A stretch of DNA of 7,203 bases from an uncultured Bacilli bacterium. GTDB taxonomy: Bacteria; Bacillota_I; Bacilli_A; RF39; UBA660. The stretch is from positions 1 to 7,203 of the forward strand of contig CAJGDV010000061.1 of the NCBI GenBank assembly GCA_904502155.1, given 5' to 3'. The notes beneath the pieces were generated by a model. The model was not told the origin of the DNA and searched no databases. It saw only the letters and a program-made list of their open reading frames with translations. This document shows, piece by piece, positions 5,522-7,203 of the stretch (positions within the stretch are counted from its first letter, which is position 1; every line of letters begins with the position of its first letter). Position numbers and translations under genes: made by a program.

Positions 5522-6436
5522 ATGAAAAAAATATTATTATTATTTTTATCGTTTTTTACCTTTATTAATGTTAATGCACAAACAGAAATTTATGAAAGAA
5601 CAGAAGAAAATTTAAGAGTAAATAAAAAAATAGAAATAACTGAATATAATAAAAACAGTATACTAAAAACACCAAGTGTAGATGCTAATTTAAAAGTTTA
5701 TGATTTTGCAAATGTATTAGATAATACAAATTATTATGAAACAATAAATACTTTTATTAAAACATATAATATGGATATGGCAATTGTAACAATTGAAGAA
5801 AACAATAAAAGTAACACAAGAGATTATGGTATGGATTTTTACGATTATAATGATTTTGGAATAGATTACAAAAATTATTCTGGAATCTTATTAGTAATTG
5901 ATCTTGATAGAGTAGTAAATGGTGGACAAAGAAATGTCGAAATAATAACAACAGGTGAAGCAATATTATTATTTGATAATGAAAGAATAAATAACATTAT
6001 AGATGTAATGATATATAATTTAAGACAAGAAAATTATATTGATGCAGTACATGATTTTTTAAATAAAACTTCATATTACGCATCACAAGGTATTCCAAAT
6101 AGTAATAAAAGCTTTTACATTGATGAAAATGGAAACTATAAACAAAGATTTTTAATACCATATGGATATGGATTATGCTTTGCTGTTATATCTAGTTTAA
6201 TTATCGTTTTGGTTGTAGTTTCAAAAAATAAAATGATAAAACAAGTTACTCATGCCAGAGAATATTTAAAAGAAACAAACTTTATAAAAAAAGAAGATAA
6301 ATTTATAAATAGTCATACAACTAGAAGAGTAATAAGAACTGATTCAGGAAGCAGTGGAGGATTCCACGGTGGTGGATCTAGTATTAGCCGAGGATCAAGT
6401 GGTATGTCACATGGTGGCGGAGGAAGAAGGTTTTAG
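5522..6436 (+). CDS. ydjH: YdjH/YgcG-like TPM-domain membrane protein with Gly-rich tail
   Basis: A 304-residue protein. Residues 1-19 are a signal peptide with a likely cut after VNA. Residues about 57-185 are a TPM (YgcG/TLP18.3/Psb32) domain, shown by VYDFANVLD (59-67), MAIVTIEEN (86-94), the YNDFGID (109-115) and SGILLVIDLDR (120-130) segment and VEIITTGEA (139-147). A membrane helix follows at about 213-234, then a basic region. The C-terminal tail (275-304) is rich in Gly, Ser and His, with GGFHGGGSS and SHGGGGRRF, typical of this family. The predicted topology puts the TPM domain outside and the Gly-rich tail inside. The gene is 4 nt downstream of the ydjG-like gene and 2 nt upstream of its paralogue. 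Its SD (GGGGTGAT, 5511-5518) overlaps the preceding stop, so the three are surely co-translated. TPM domains have been linked to membrane protein quality control and envelope stress; the specific role here is unknown. Confidence 0.85.
   Translation: MKKILLLFLSFFTFINVNAQTEIYERTEENLRVNKKIEITEYNKNSILKTPSVDANLKVYDFANVLDNTNYYETINTFIKTYNMDMAIVTIEENNKSNTRDYGMDFYDYNDFGIDYKNYSGILLVIDLDRVVNGGQRNVEIITTGEAILLFDNERINNIIDVMIYNLRQENYIDAVHDFLNKTSYYASQGIPNSNKSFYIDENGNYKQRFLIPYGYGLCFAVISSLIIVLVVVSKNKMIKQVTHAREYLKETNFIKKEDKFINSHTTRRVIRTDSGSSGGFHGGGSSISRGSSGMSHGGGGRRF
6419..6430 (+). promoter_or_regulatory. SD of the second zinc-ribbon gene inside the Gly/Arg tail codons
   Basis: The codons for the last Gly and Arg residues of the TPM protein give GGAGG (6419-6423) and AGAAGG (6425-6430). 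The latter ends 8 nt before the ATG at 6439. The purine-rich coding of the tail thus doubles as the ribosome binding site of the next gene. Confidence 0.5.
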
Positions 6437-6438
6437 TA

Positions 6439-7203
6439 ATGAAAAAAGTTTTAGACCACAAATGCCTAGCATGTGGAAGTAAAATAGAATTTAATCCAAA
6501 AACACAAAAATGGAATTGTGTTTATTGCCATTCAAAATTTAATATAGATGATTTTGGAAAAACACATTTTTCAAAAGAACATGAAATAATAGAAGTTTAT
6601 AGATGTCCTGATTGTAATGCTGAAATAATTGCTGATAAAAATACTTCTGCAACATTTTGTATTTATTGTGGAAATACAGCAATATTAAAAGATAAACTAG
6701 AAGGAAAATTTAGACCTCAAGGAATTATTCCGTTTACTGTTACAAAAGAAGATGCTATCTTTGAATTTCAAAAACACATAAGAAAAAAAATATTAGCATC
6801 TAAAACATTTTTAAAAAACTGTAATGTTGAAAAAATTACAGGAATATATATTCCCTTTTGGGTTAATGATTTAGAAGTAGATGTAAAATTTAATGGTTAT
6901 GGCTACAAAAATCCTAAATTTGATCCAATAACATCTACATATTCTATAGAAAAAGTACTTGATAAACGACATTTAAAAGTTGATTTTGAAAACATTCCAA
7001 TTGATGGTTCTATAAAATTAGATAATGAAATAATGTTTAATATTTTTCCATATGATATGAAGAAAATTCAAGAATATCATCATGCCTATTTATCAGGCTT
7101 TTTTGCAGAAAAATATGATGACAATTTAGAAAAAAATTTAGCAATATTAAAAGAAAAAAGTTATTCAACAGTAGATAAAGCTATTAAAGATAGTGTTCAA
7201 ATA
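6439..7203 (+). CDS. Second YdjG-like zinc-ribbon protein (partial, 3' end off window)
   Basis: Open from the ATG at 6439 to the window edge (255 codons, no stop), beginning MKKVLDHKCLACG. It is a paralogue of the protein at 4459-5517. All eight Cys are conserved (C9/C12, C27/C30, C56/C59, C74/C77), and YRCPDCNAEII, ATFCIYCGNTAILK, ITGIYIPFW, IPIDGS and HAYLSGFFAEKYD recur in the same order. The linker between ribbons is shorter. The middle region after the PFW motif differs: the first copy has a VVGRRVTSW segment where this one has NGYGYKNPKFDP. The C-terminal PVWMV region and membrane helix would lie beyond the window. It starts 2 nt after the stop of the TPM gene, and its SD is inside that gene. 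It may form zinc-ribbon heteromers with the first copy around the TPM protein, which is inference. Confidence 0.88.
   Translation, partial: MKKVLDHKCLACGSKIEFNPKTQKWNCVYCHSKFNIDDFGKTHFSKEHEIIEVYRCPDCNAEIIADKNTSATFCIYCGNTAILKDKLEGKFRPQGIIPFTVTKEDAIFEFQKHIRKKILASKTFLKNCNVEKITGIYIPFWVNDLEVDVKFNGYGYKNPKFDPITSTYSIEKVLDKRHLKVDFENIPIDGSIKLDNEIMFNIFPYDMKKIQEYHHAYLSGFFAEKYDDNLEKNLAILKEKSYSTVDKAIKDSVQI

Noticed and set aside
5757..5963. 68-codon minus-strand ORF opposite the TPM gene
   Set aside because: It is a shadow of the conserved TPM domain, with no SD and biased His/Leu/Tyr composition.
1..7203. CRISPR array, insertion sequence, phage or toxin-antitoxin system
   Set aside because: No regularly spaced repeats, transposase or integrase motifs, terminal inverted repeats or paired small toxin/antitoxin ORFs are visible. 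Base composition and SD style are uniform across the window.

Overview
The window is strongly AT-rich bacterial DNA from a low-GC Gram-positive (Firmicutes/Bacilli-like) organism. The evidence is a Gram-positive style lipoprotein, strong Shine-Dalgarno (SD) sequences complementary to a Bacillus-type 16S 3' end, intrinsic terminators with T-tracts, and the best-recognised families (YjbA/DUF3603, YkuE-type phosphoesterase, YdjG/YdjH). TGA is used as a stop (for example at 1045-1047 and 5515-5517) and Trp is TGG, so this is the standard bacterial code and not the Mycoplasma/Spiroplasma code. The exact genus cannot be told from the sequence; an uncultured gut-type Bacilli lineage is a guess.

Layout. 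Positions 1-230: the terminator of an off-window plus-strand gene, then a textbook promoter, a tRNA-Ala(TGC) gene with encoded CCA, and its terminator. Positions 258-1690 (+): a probable three-gene operon of a two-helix membrane protein, a DUF3603/YjbA-like protein and an acidic lipoprotein. It ends at a hairpin shared with the convergent genes. Positions 1711-3495 (-): a YkuE-like membrane-anchored metallophosphoesterase, a 66-residue Tyr/Pro-rich small protein and upp (uracil phosphoribosyltransferase), in reverse transcription order, with a terminator after upp. Positions 3496-3663 form a divergent intergenic region. Its minus strand carries a possible 16-codon leader peptide running into an intrinsic-terminator hairpin placed directly before the upp ribosome binding site, which looks like an attenuator. 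Positions 3664-4416 (+): a degenerate polysaccharide-deacetylase-like protein. Positions 4459-7203 (+): a tightly packed set of a YdjG-like double zinc-ribbon membrane protein, a YdjH-like TPM-domain protein with a Gly-rich tail, and a second YdjG paralogue cut off by the window edge.

How the genes fit together. The last three genes resemble the B. subtilis pspA-ydjGHI envelope-stress operon in family content and order. Here the zinc-ribbon gene is duplicated so that the two copies flank the TPM gene. Most other protein genes are membrane-anchored or exported, so much of the window looks concerned with the cell envelope. The exceptions are the tRNA, upp (pyrimidine salvage) and probably the DUF3603 protein. 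The most interesting points are the putative upp leader/attenuator and the zinc-ribbon/TPM/zinc-ribbon cassette.
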